From NCBI RefSeq assembly GCF_018500185.1, contig NZ_JAHBGI010000005.1:1-64000 (forward strand): a DNA stretch of 64,000 bases, in the 5' to 3' direction. Numbering within the stretch: the stretch's first letter is position 1; the number at the start of each line of letters is the position of its first letter. The translations under genes and the position numbers were made by a program. Origin of the DNA: Litoribacter ruber (GTDB taxonomy: Bacteria > Bacteroidota > Bacteroidia > Cytophagales > Cyclobacteriaceae). The notes beneath the pieces were generated by a model, which did not search any database, was not told the origin of the DNA, and saw nothing but the letters and a program-made list of their open reading frames with translations. Shown here piece after piece: positions 17,654 to 24,954 of the stretch.

Positions 17654-17748
17654 GAATTAAAAAATAAGGTTGACCTGATCCGGGTTTGGAATAGATAAAA
17701 ACATGCATTTATGAAGCGACATCATAGGAATTGCATTAAATTGCGACA

Positions 17749-18321
17749 ATGGCCAAATTAGCGAAATTAAAACCGAAAGAAAAAATCATCCTAGGCATAG
17801 ATCCCGGCACCAATGTAATGGGTTATGGATTGCTATTGGTTGAAGGAAATAGCTATAAGATTTTGCAGTATGGGGTTATTCACCTGAAGAAGTACGGCAC
17901 CCATGAACTGAAGCTAAAAAAGATATTTGAGCGGATAACAGGGATCATTGATGAGTTTAATCCTGACACGGTGGCACTAGAAGCACCCTTTTTTGGCCAG
18001 AACGTACAGTCTATGTTAAAACTGGGCCGGGCTCAGGGTGTGGCGATGGCCGCGGCCTTGGCCAGGGACATCCCTATCACGGAATATTCCCCTAAAAAAG
18101 TAAAGCAATCCGTCACCGGCAATGGTAATGCTTCCAAAGAACAGGTGGCCCAAATGCTGCAAACGCTTCTGAAGATCGAGGAGTTGCCCAAGTTGCTCGA
18201 CGCCACCGATGCCTTGGGCGTAGCCCTCTGCCACCACTTCCACGAAGGCCGCCTCCAATCCCGCGGCCGCACCGCCGGCTGGAAGTCGTTCCTGGAGGAA
18301 AACCCGGATCGAGTGAAGTAA
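17749..18321 (+). CDS. ruvC: Crossover junction endodeoxyribonuclease RuvC
   Basis: The 190-aa Holliday-junction resolvase shows [17 protein letters not shown] (first catalytic Asp), [23 protein letters not shown] (catalytic Glu and loop) and [13 protein letters not shown] (C-terminal Asp pair). It works with RuvAB, which are not in this window. Its stop codon coincides exactly with the first bases of the left inverted repeat of the GxxExxY cassette. Confidence 0.96.
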   Translation: MAKLAKLKPKEKIILGIDPGTNVMGYGLLLVEGNSYKILQYGVIHLKKYGTHELKLKKIFERITGIIDEFNPDTVALEAPFFGQNVQSMLKLGRAQGVAMAAALARDIPITEYSPKKVKQSVTGNGNASKEQVAQMLQTLLKIEELPKLLDATDALGVALCHHFHEGRLQSRGRTAGWKSFLEENPDRVK

Positions 18322-18885
18322 AGGGACGCAGAGTTTCGCGGAGTTTTTAATGGAGTTACGCAGAGTCTGTTCTTCCCCAATAAACTCACTTACTTTTTGA
18401 AACCCTTCTAATGCCTGTTTTTAAGCTATCGACTTGGAAATTCAACAATAACCCAACTTTGCACCCCGTCAACTTCAAATAAGTCAAAACCTGAGCAACA
18501 TGGACTTCTGTTAATTTCTCAACTGCTTTAACCTCCACAATCACCTTCCCCTCAACTTGCAAATCTAGACGGTAACCATGTTGCAACTCAAGTTTTTTGT
18601 AGGTTAAAGGCAAAATCTTCTGCTGCTCCACTGTCAACCCCTGCTCAATCAACTCATATGCAAGACACTTCTCATATGTGCTTTCTAAAAGTCCAGGACC
18701 TAACTCTGAGTGCACTCTAAAAGCGCAAAACAGAATCTTTTCTGTGATTTTATCAATTTCCATTATATCTGCTTTTAAAAAATTGTAGGTTAAAAAAGAC
18801 TCCGGGCCCACTCTGTGATAAAAAAATCCGTGAAGGAGCTCTGTGAAACTCTTGGCTGAACTCAGCGAAACTCTCCGTCCCTTTA
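18319..18885. mobile_element. Candidate inverted-repeat cassette carrying a GxxExxY gene
   Basis: The left arm 18319-18345 and the reverse complement of the right arm 18859-18885 match at 25 of 27 positions. They begin TAAAGGGACG and continue nAGAGTTTCGCnGAGTT. The first three bases of each arm are the stop codon of the flanking gene (ruvC on the plus strand, HIT on the minus strand). Inside lies one gene, on the minus strand. Shorter copies of a GAGTTnCnCAGAG-like motif recur inside both ends. I infer a small mobile or formerly mobile unit. No transposase is present and no target duplication could be established. Confidence 0.5.
18386..18763 (-). CDS. GxxExxY-family protein, putative PDDEXK-like nuclease
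   Basis: The 125-aa protein has the family signature in FRVHSELGPGLLESTYEKCL (G-x-x-E-x-x-Y). A later stretch, HGYRLDLQVEGKVIVEVKAVEKL, has the D...ExK pattern of PDDEXK nucleases. Function is unproven for the family. The frame is open 48 nt further upstream, but MEIDKITEKI at 18763 matches the usual family start. The gene is alone within an inverted-repeat-bounded segment between ruvC and HIT, whose ends meet the neighbours' stop codons, which suggests acquisition as a unit. Confidence 0.88.
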   Translation of the reverse strand: MEIDKITEKILFCAFRVHSELGPGLLESTYEKCLAYELIEQGLTVEQQKILPLTYKKLELQHGYRLDLQVEGKVIVEVKAVEKLTEVHVAQVLTYLKLTGCKVGLLLNFQVDSLKTGIRRVSKSK

Positions 18886-19275
18886 AACAGCTCCCTTAAT
18901 CCGCTCAGCAATCTCCGCCAACTCCTCTTGGTCGAGCTTTAGCTTGGGGCGGGTGAAGTTGATGTCGTCCATGGTGCGGAGGGGGACTAGGTGGATGTGG
19001 ACGTGGGGGACCTCAAGACCGATCACGGCGACACCCACACGGGTACACTTGATGGACTTGTCTATAGCTTTGGCCACCTTTTTGGCAAAGACATTGAGCC
19101 CGGCCAGCATGTCGTCTTCCAGATCAAAGATATAATCAACCTCCTGCTTGGGGACCACGAGTACATGGCCTCTTACGAGCGGCTGGATGTCCAAAAATGC
19201 GATGTAGTTTTCATCCTCAGCTACAATATGGCCGGGGATCTCTCTGTTTATGATTTTGGTGAATATAGATGCCAT
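18883..19275 (-). CDS. HIT-family protein (histidine triad nucleotide hydrolase)
   Basis: The 130-aa protein starts SIFTKIINREIPGHIVAEDE and carries the triad HVHIHLVPL, typical of HINT-like enzymes that cleave nucleoside phosphoramidates such as aminoacyl-AMP. It is just downstream of the greA terminator on the same strand. Its stop codon forms the first three bases of the right inverted repeat of the GxxExxY cassette. Confidence 0.94.
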   Translation of the reverse strand: MASIFTKIINREIPGHIVAEDENYIAFLDIQPLVRGHVLVVPKQEVDYIFDLEDDMLAGLNVFAKKVAKAIDKSIKCTRVGVAVIGLEVPHVHIHLVPLRTMDDINFTRPKLKLDQEELAEIAERIKGAV

Positions 19276-19285
19276 AGTTTTTCAC

Positions 19286-19317
19286 AAAAAAATCCCGATT
19301 GGGACACAACCGGGATA
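19286..19317 (-). terminator. Terminator between greA and the HIT gene
   Basis: On the minus strand ATCCCGGTT and AATCGGGAT pair around GTGTCCC and a T-run follows. It sits 7 nt after the greA stop codon and 10 nt before the HIT start codon, so HIT expression depends on readthrough or an unseen promoter. Confidence 0.8.
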
Positions 19318-19323
19318 GGATTT

Positions 19324-19797
19324 TTAATAATTGATTTCCAATACCTCAAATTCAACCACACCGGCAGGCGCGTTGATCTGGGCGATTTCCCCAACCTTTT
19401 TTCCCATCAGGCCTTTTCCAAAAGGAGAAGCCAGTGAGATTTTATTAGCTTTTAGGTCAGCTTCTTCTTCCGACACAAGCGTGTAGGTTACAGTCATACC
19501 ATTTTTGACATTCTTTATTTTGACAGTGCTCAAGATGCCGACCTTGGAAGTATCCATTTTCGAATTGTCCAATACCCGGGCATTTCCTACTACTTCCTCG
19601 AGCTTGGAGATTTTTAGCTCCAAAAGCCCCTGGGCATCTTTGGCGGCATCATACTCCGCATTTTCACTCAAGTCACCCTTGTCGCGGGCCTCGGCGATCT
19701 GCTTGGCGATATCCTGCCTGCCTTTGGTCTTCAACTCGTGAAGTTCATCCTTGAGCTTTTTCAAGCCTTCTTCAGTGTAGTATTGTATTTTTCCCAT
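19324..19797 (-). CDS. greA: Transcription elongation factor GreA
   Basis: The 157-aa protein has the full GreA architecture: an N-terminal coiled coil (YYTEEGLKKLKDELHELK...ARDKGDLSENAEYDAAKDAQG) with the acidic D/E tip residues, and the C-terminal FKBP-like domain (SPFGKGLMGKKVGEIAQINAPAG). It rescues backtracked RNA polymerase by stimulating transcript cleavage. Upstream are a good promoter (19890-19920) and, between promoter and start codon, a terminator-like hairpin (19839-19858). This suggests control by premature termination. Confidence 0.96.
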   Translation of the reverse strand: MGKIQYYTEEGLKKLKDELHELKTKGRQDIAKQIAEARDKGDLSENAEYDAAKDAQGLLELKISKLEEVVGNARVLDNSKMDTSKVGILSTVKIKNVKNGMTVTYTLVSEEEADLKANKISLASPFGKGLMGKKVGEIAQINAPAGVVEFEVLEINY

Positions 19798-19838
19798 GTC
19801 TTTATTTAAGTTACTATGGCTATGAAAAACAAAAAGAA

Positions 19839-19858
19839 CGGTCTCATTGCTGAAACCG
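19839..19858 (-). promoter_or_regulatory. Terminator-like hairpin inside the greA 5' leader
   Basis: On the minus strand CGGTTTCA pairs with TGAGACCG (8 bp, one G-U) around GCAA, and is followed by a T-rich stretch TTCTTTTTGTTTTT. It lies between the greA promoter and the greA start, so part of the transcripts may stop here. It could also be the terminator of the flavodoxin gene, which ends 94 nt upstream on the same strand; the promoter in between makes both roles possible. Confidence 0.6.
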
Positions 19859-19889
19859 CCTTTCCCTAAATTTCTTATTTTTTGTATTA

Positions 19890-19920
19890 CAAAGGTATGG
19901 TATTAGTAACGTATAAGCAA
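19890..19920 (-). promoter_or_regulatory. Promoter of greA
   Basis: TTG (19920-19918), a 20-nt spacer and TACCTTTG (19897-19890) on the minus strand. The expected start site near 19884 gives a leader of about 85 nt with the hairpin at 19839-19858. Confidence 0.6.
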
Positions 19921-19951
19921 TTTTAAGGTTTAAAAAGAAATATATGCCTTC

Positions 19952-20422
19952 TCAGGCCCTTATCAAATCCTGAATGACCGGCTGCAGCGCCGCCCGGTCC
20001 ATCTTGTCCTCGCTCTTTCGGATACCTTTAAACCAAAGCATCAATTTATGAATAAAACTCAGTTTTTGAAAATCTATTTTACCAGGCAGTTTATGATAAC
20101 CGTTCAAGCCCTCCCTGATCTCCCGCGGAATAAGCATGTAAGCCTGCTTGGATTCCTCTGAACCAGGCTCAGCGCTTCCCACCACCAGTAGGTAGGTTTG
20201 CTTTTCGAGCAGCTCACCCCAATGATGCACCATGAAATCCATCGCTCCGACTTTCCCTATATAAATGGAGCTCACTATCACGATCTGTCCGAAATCCCGC
20301 AGCCCTGTAGCATCAAAACCCCGAAGATCCCGTATCTCTCCCCTACCTAGGTCCTCCCTTAGCCATTCTGCATAAAGCTTTGAGCTTCCGTATTTGGTAT
20401 GGTATAAAATTAATGGCTGCAT
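19952..20422 (-). CDS. Flavodoxin-domain protein
   Basis: The 156-aa protein starts LILYHTKYGSSKLYAEWL, a flavodoxin FMN-phosphate loop (T/S-rich after strand 1). IVIVSSIYIGKVGAMDFMVHH follows as in HemG-like flavodoxins, whose family includes menaquinone-dependent protoporphyrinogen oxidase. Length and these motifs favour Flavodoxin_5; the substrate is not clear. It is 38 nt downstream of the large outer-membrane receptor gene on the same strand. Confidence 0.78.
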   Translation of the reverse strand: MQPLILYHTKYGSSKLYAEWLREDLGRGEIRDLRGFDATGLRDFGQIVIVSSIYIGKVGAMDFMVHHWGELLEKQTYLLVVGSAEPGSEESKQAYMLIPREIREGLNGYHKLPGKIDFQKLSFIHKLMLWFKGIRKSEDKMDRAALQPVIQDLIRA

Positions 20423-20460
20423 AAATGCTAAAAATAATAAGGTTAGCTCAATTTACGATT

Positions 20461-23127
20461 TTAGAAAGAAAAATTCAAATTCACCAAAACCTGCCTGGGC
20501 CGCAGCATGAAACTTTGCTCTCGGATCATAAAGGAGTCCGCAGTAAAGGTCCCGAAATTATTGTTATCGAGAATATTTTGAGCATGCAGGCTCACATCCC
20601 ACTTGCTTTGGGGGATCCTATATCTATAACGCAAATCCAAAAAACCAGTCAAATCCTTGTTCTCTCCAAGCCTGTTGTCATAAACTTCCATTATGACACT
20701 CAATAAATGGTTTTCAACAGGAAAGACATCAAGCTCGGCAGTCTGCTTTAATTGTTGTATGCGCCCTAAGCTATTTTCCCCCACAGTGGAATTGATAAAA
20801 TTAAAATTTGCCTTATACGAAAGATTGACGACAGACTTTGGATTGATATGTAGCTCTAACCCAGGCCCGACTACCTGATAGGCTACCACGGCAAGATCAC
20901 CATTGATAATCTGTTCTCTTGTGCGGTGTTGAAAAAGTCCCGTGAGGATAATGTTGGTAAATAACAAAGGCATGTACTTACTACTCCGAAGGTTTAAGGA
21001 ATGAGTCTCACCACTGTTTTGCAAATCCAAAGTGCGGTAGACAATCTCCCCAGAGGCCCCCACCTGATTTTCCGTGATGGTATTGAAATCCATAAATGCA
21101 TAAGTGTAGTTAAAGTTAGCGAAAAATGAATTTATGGGATCTCTATAGTTTAAATGGTAGGCCAGACTATGATCCACTACTTCAGGAACGGCTGTAGCCT
21201 GCTGTCGGAAAGTTCTAAAATTCCGTAGGATAAAACCATAATGCAAATCCTGAACACCCTTGAAGTCATTTTTCCTTTTAAGCCTCACTACCGAATTCCA
21301 CTTTCCGGTAAAATCATATTTCATAAAAAGCTGGGGCTCGAAGATCATCCTTCCCATCTGAAGGCCCTGATGGGCTACTGGATCCTTCACCTGAACATTG
21401 AGATAGCTCATCGGGATATCAAATGAAAAGTTAAATGACTCCTGCTTCAGGGTAAATTTCGATTTGAGGTAAGTCCTGACCTGTTGATAGCTAATATCAT
21501 TTACGTATGGAAAGGGCTGCACCGCCTCTTCGCTTCCCTCCCTAGTACTCAAACTGCTTTCCATCACATCCAGCTGGTATAACAGGCCCGCATTTCCACT
21601 ATAGGTCCAGCCTTTTCCCAAACCTTTGGTCAGGCCTATGGAATTATTGAGGAAGAAAGTTTGGGATTCAAGATTTTGAACCAGCCTTTCAAATGAAACG
21701 CCCTCTGTCAATTGCTGCTCAAAGCCTCCAGGGGAAATCGACAGACTTTGGTTTGCCCGTCTAAAGGTGACGTCAGATCTGACGTCCACAAGTTGTCTTC
21801 CCACAGGTTTTAGGGTGTGAAACTTATTGGAAATAGACACCAATGGGAGGTTGGCTTTTTGGTTTCGCTTAATTTCATTTAAATGGGTCAGTCCTAATTC
21901 CACATTATTTTGGACATTTAATTGAAGTCTATTTTTTATATAGCCTTTCTTTTCATTTTTGATCCAGGACAGTTCAGCCTCCAGATCCCTTCTCACGTAC
22001 CGGTTATGATGATCCTCTTGGATACTAACAGTATCCATAGGAAGGAAGAATGCCGTACGGACTTGACCGTTCTGCCGCTGACTGTCATGCAAATAAGAGA
22101 CATTCGTCCTGAACTCTATCTTGTTTGCATTACGTTTAAGCACATTGGCAGAAAACAGATGGCTTTCATTGAATAGGAACCTTTCTTTATGAAGATTTGG
22201 AACAAACAGGTCAGGGATCCCAAACCAAGGCTTAAAACCAGCTAGACTTCCCACGTTTTCCTTCAAATCATCCAAAGTCAATACTTCCAATTCCTCAGCG
22301 ATATCCTTACCGGAATTGTTGGATTGCACCGTATTGATCATTTGCAGGTTATTTCGGAACACCATGGGGCTGAATTTACCCTCCCACAATAGAGGGGAGG
22401 CCCCTACTCCCACATCCCCTGTCCCTACCCATACATTTTTTCTCTTCAGTTTTAAGTTTAAAGACGCCCTATCAGAAAATACCAGACTGTCAAGCACCCG
22501 CAAAGGTTGATGGTTCTCCAGCACCTGCACAGACTCTACGGCATCTGCAGGCAGGTTTTTGTTAGCAAGATTATATTTCCCCTCCAGCAGGTCCATTCCA
22601 TCTATGTAGAACTTGTGAATACCCCTTCCTTCATACAATATCCTTCCATTATCCAGCACTTCAATTCCTGGAAGCCGTTTCAGGATATCGGCTATCACCC
22701 GGTCATTTGGTGTAGCAAATCCTTCTACGGAATAACTAATCGTGTCATTTTTTGCGGTGATAGGATTTTTAATAGATTTCAGGGTGAATTCAGGAATTTC
22801 CTGCATAGCTTCCTCTACTTCTACCAAAATCTGTTGGGACACATTGGAAACCACCATCTGATACTCTTGAATCGTTAAAGATCTAAATTCAATTAAAAGA
22901 CTATCTGACTCCGATTGTATCTGAATTAAAAATTGCCCCTTATCATTAGTCACCCCAAAAGTCATGGTGTTTTTGCCTTCAGGATCCTTAACTAAAACAT
23001 TGACACCAAATACAGGTATATTTTGTTGTTTGTATAAGACCTTTCCCGATAAAATTGCCTGTCCATAAATTTGTGGTATGAACCCTAAGATAAAAATTAC
23101 AGATATAATAACGGTTCTTATAATCAT
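20461..23127 (-). CDS. TonB-dependent-receptor-like outer-membrane protein with carboxypeptidase-regulatory domain
   Basis: The 888-aa protein has a signal peptide (MIIRTVIISVIFILGFIPQIYG), a CarboxypepD_reg-like domain (about 24-100), a plug-like segment (VIADILKRLPGIEVLDNGRILYEG, KFYIDGMDLLEGKYN) and a long beta-barrel ending LVNLNFSF. It would sit in the outer membrane. Receptors of this subtype often neighbour GLPGLI proteins in Bacteroidetes, and one lies just upstream here. The open frame starts at a TTG at 23139; ATG at 23127 with its signal peptide is preferred. The ligand is unknown. Confidence 0.82.
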   Translation of the reverse strand: MIIRTVIISVIFILGFIPQIYGQAILSGKVLYKQQNIPVFGVNVLVKDPEGKNTMTFGVTNDKGQFLIQIQSESDSLLIEFRSLTIQEYQMVVSNVSQQILVEVEEAMQEIPEFTLKSIKNPITAKNDTISYSVEGFATPNDRVIADILKRLPGIEVLDNGRILYEGRGIHKFYIDGMDLLEGKYNLANKNLPADAVESVQVLENHQPLRVLDSLVFSDRASLNLKLKRKNVWVGTGDVGVGASPLLWEGKFSPMVFRNNLQMINTVQSNNSGKDIAEELEVLTLDDLKENVGSLAGFKPWFGIPDLFVPNLHKERFLFNESHLFSANVLKRNANKIEFRTNVSYLHDSQRQNGQVRTAFFLPMDTVSIQEDHHNRYVRRDLEAELSWIKNEKKGYIKNRLQLNVQNNVELGLTHLNEIKRNQKANLPLVSISNKFHTLKPVGRQLVDVRSDVTFRRANQSLSISPGGFEQQLTEGVSFERLVQNLESQTFFLNNSIGLTKGLGKGWTYSGNAGLLYQLDVMESSLSTREGSEEAVQPFPYVNDISYQQVRTYLKSKFTLKQESFNFSFDIPMSYLNVQVKDPVAHQGLQMGRMIFEPQLFMKYDFTGKWNSVVRLKRKNDFKGVQDLHYGFILRNFRTFRQQATAVPEVVDHSLAYHLNYRDPINSFFANFNYTYAFMDFNTITENQVGASGEIVYRTLDLQNSGETHSLNLRSSKYMPLLFTNIILTGLFQHRTREQIINGDLAVVAYQVVGPGLELHINPKSVVNLSYKANFNFINSTVGENSLGRIQQLKQTAELDVFPVENHLLSVIMEVYDNRLGENKDLTGFLDLRYRYRIPQSKWDVSLHAQNILDNNNFGTFTADSFMIREQSFMLRPRQVLVNLNFSF

Positions 23128-23365
23128 ATTATTAAACAATCAGGGTGAACCCGGTCTAAATATCTATATTGATTTTTCTTTCACTTTTTAGTAATTAAAA
23201 AAATTACTCAGCGTGGACCCCTATTATTAACTCATAAAATCACTAAAAACAGAATACTTCGTCGCAACTAATTTATGGTCTTACTATCTGTCTTAAATTT
23301 TAGATATTAATTTTGTTAGAATTTTTTAGCCAAGAATCTATTTACTCTAAAACTTTTTTCATAAC

Positions 23366-24175
23366 TTAATTTACTTCAATAAAATTACTCTTTCTCCGGA
23401 ACCTCTCATCAACCTGCCTAGCAAGTTCAATATCTCGAACCTCCATATTTGATTGTGATAATTTCTGAGAAGCCTGTAAATGAAACTCCTTTCTTAATCT
23501 TAAAAATTGTTTTTCTGAGGCAACAATTGGTTTTTTAACTAAATAAGGTTCTAAGGAAGACTTAATCCCTTTCTTAATCTTGTAAAGATTAAAGGCATAA
23601 TGTCCTTGAGAATCTTTAACCTCAATAACTAACCCTGGCAAACCTCCAAAAACATATGGTCCATCATTTAAAGGTAAATCTTCTGAAAACCACGCCTCCC
23701 ATACCCTACCACCATAGAGAGCCTTGGCTTTCTGAACAGTAAAACCCATTAAGGTTTTCTTATCTCCAGTTATTTCCCACTCCAAACCAGACATATCCTT
23801 TTCATATACGTAATGGTCAGGTATAATTTTATCATAAACCTTTATCGACCTTGTATTTTTAACTATTTGAAAATCAAAATTAGAATTTGGATATTGTTTT
23901 TTTAATTCAAAAAATTCTTTTGGAGTAGTCCCACTAGATGAATGTGCTTGAATTAATGAGTCTTGCAAATATTTATTATAACTTTTAAACAATGATTGCT
24001 GTTCTCCTACCAAAAGCACCATAAATTCTGTTTTCGGGCTTTCCATACTCAAGGTATCATCAACATAAACCAACTGATAATAAACAGCCATATTTGATGA
24101 AGAAAGAGTCGGCTCCACAGCAAAATAAGCTAACAATAAATGAATTATAAATGTAAACATCATAAAAACCTTCAA
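23366..24175 (-). CDS. GLPGLI-family protein
   Basis: The 269-aa secreted protein carries the family signature in YVFGGLPGLVIEVKDSQGHYAF (about 170-190), followed by the usual basic YKIKKG. Family knowledge: widespread in Bacteroidetes, often encoded beside TonB-receptor-like proteins, function unknown. The start is uncertain: TTG at 24175 gives MKVFMMFTFIIHLLLAYFA with a positive n-region, while ATG at 24163 has a GAAGG five bases upstream but no basic residue. It lies 51 nt downstream of the small cysteine-rich protein and 238 nt upstream of the receptor, all on the minus strand. Confidence 0.85.
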   Translation of the reverse strand: MKVFMMFTFIIHLLLAYFAVEPTLSSSNMAVYYQLVYVDDTLSMESPKTEFMVLLVGEQQSLFKSYNKYLQDSLIQAHSSSGTTPKEFFELKKQYPNSNFDFQIVKNTRSIKVYDKIIPDHYVYEKDMSGLEWEITGDKKTLMGFTVQKAKALYGGRVWEAWFSEDLPLNDGPYVFGGLPGLVIEVKDSQGHYAFNLYKIKKGIKSSLEPYLVKKPIVASEKQFLRLRKEFHLQASQKLSQSNMEVRDIELARQVDERFRRKSNFIEVN

Positions 24176-24226
24176 TTATGGTGAAAACCTAACAGCACAG
24201 AGTGCTGCTAGGTTAAATAGCAAAAT

Positions 24227-24448
24227 TTATGGAGCTGGATCTATTGATGAATCTCCTCCACAGCCAAGAATTTGCTCCCACTCACCGTGTTGCTCATTCA
24301 TCTCCTCTAAAGTATCACCGCAGACCATGACATTTACACCACAAGCTGTCGCATCCACACAGGATTGAAACTCATCTTCATAAGAAGAAGCATAAGTTAA
24401 GCCGATACCCAAAAATAAACAAAGGTAAAACATGATTGACTTTTTCAT
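24227..24448 (-). CDS. Tiny secreted four-cysteine protein of unknown function
   Basis: In 73 aa there is a signal peptide (MKKSIMFYLCLFLGIGLTYA) and a mature part of about 53 aa, acidic, with four cysteines at residues 30, 36, 43 and 63 that could form two disulfides, one Trp and a Gly/Ser/Pro-rich end. I do not recognise the family. It starts a minus-strand set with the GLPGLI protein and the receptor-like protein. A GAAA tetranucleotide repeat lies 66 nt upstream of its start codon. It might be a substrate, ligand or cap of the surface system encoded downstream. Confidence 0.7.
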   Translation of the reverse strand: MKKSIMFYLCLFLGIGLTYASSYEDEFQSCVDATACGVNVMVCGDTLEEMNEQHGEWEQILGCGGDSSIDPAP

Positions 24449-24514
24449 TTTTTTAAAGAATTATATGGTTAAAATTATTAAAGGCTAAAAAGCGGCCACC
24501 TATAACCTATGCCC
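24449..24514. other. Leader between the microsatellite and the small secreted protein gene
   Basis: An AT-rich 66-nt stretch with no clear TAnnTTTG box. A TTTG at 24556-24553 (minus strand) lies on the far side of the repeat, about 40 nt from the nearest TA-rich stretch, which is too far for a normal -33/-7 pair at the present repeat length. Confidence 0.35.
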
Positions 24515-24551
<37 letters not shown>

Positions 24552-24883
24552 GCAAACATTTCGTTAAAAAAAATTAAAATTAGTTTAAATAAAAAGGTAC
24601 AATTATTACTTACCCTCTGAATGATAATCATAACAAACTATCCCCAAAACCCAAAAAACACCGAATTTAAACGTTCATCCCCATCTTACCATAATATTCC
24701 AAAATCACTCTATTGAGATGACTCCCTAAAAGTACCTAATTGCTTGTCAATTCAAATGACACAGATCAGTCCGCTGTCCCCTTACCGCCCGTCCTTCTTC
24801 CATGCAATCCCATAACCCTCCCTCTAATTAATGATGCTTCCAACCAGGGGGCAGAAAGGCGAAAATAAATTCTAAAGCATTTC

Positions 24884-24947
24884 TTCTCTGCGACGAGGCT
24901 CTGTGAAACTCCTTTTAAACCTCTATCTTAACTCTGTGTACCCTTTC
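24884..24947 (-). repeat. Degenerate copy of the cassette-end repeat, without a gene
   Basis: On the minus strand this reads AAAGGGTACACAGAGTT, then about 14 nt on AAAAGGAGTTTCACAGAGC, then GTCGCAGAG. It resembles the right end of the GxxExxY cassette (AAAGGGACGGAGAGTT...GAGTTTCACAGAGC) and shares an exact 14-mer with it (18838-18851 and 24898-24911). It starts 8 nt after the gamma-glutamyltransferase stop codon, again at a gene end. The rest of 24552-24883 has no ORF worth calling. Confidence 0.55.
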
Positions 24948-24954
24948 TCTTTTT

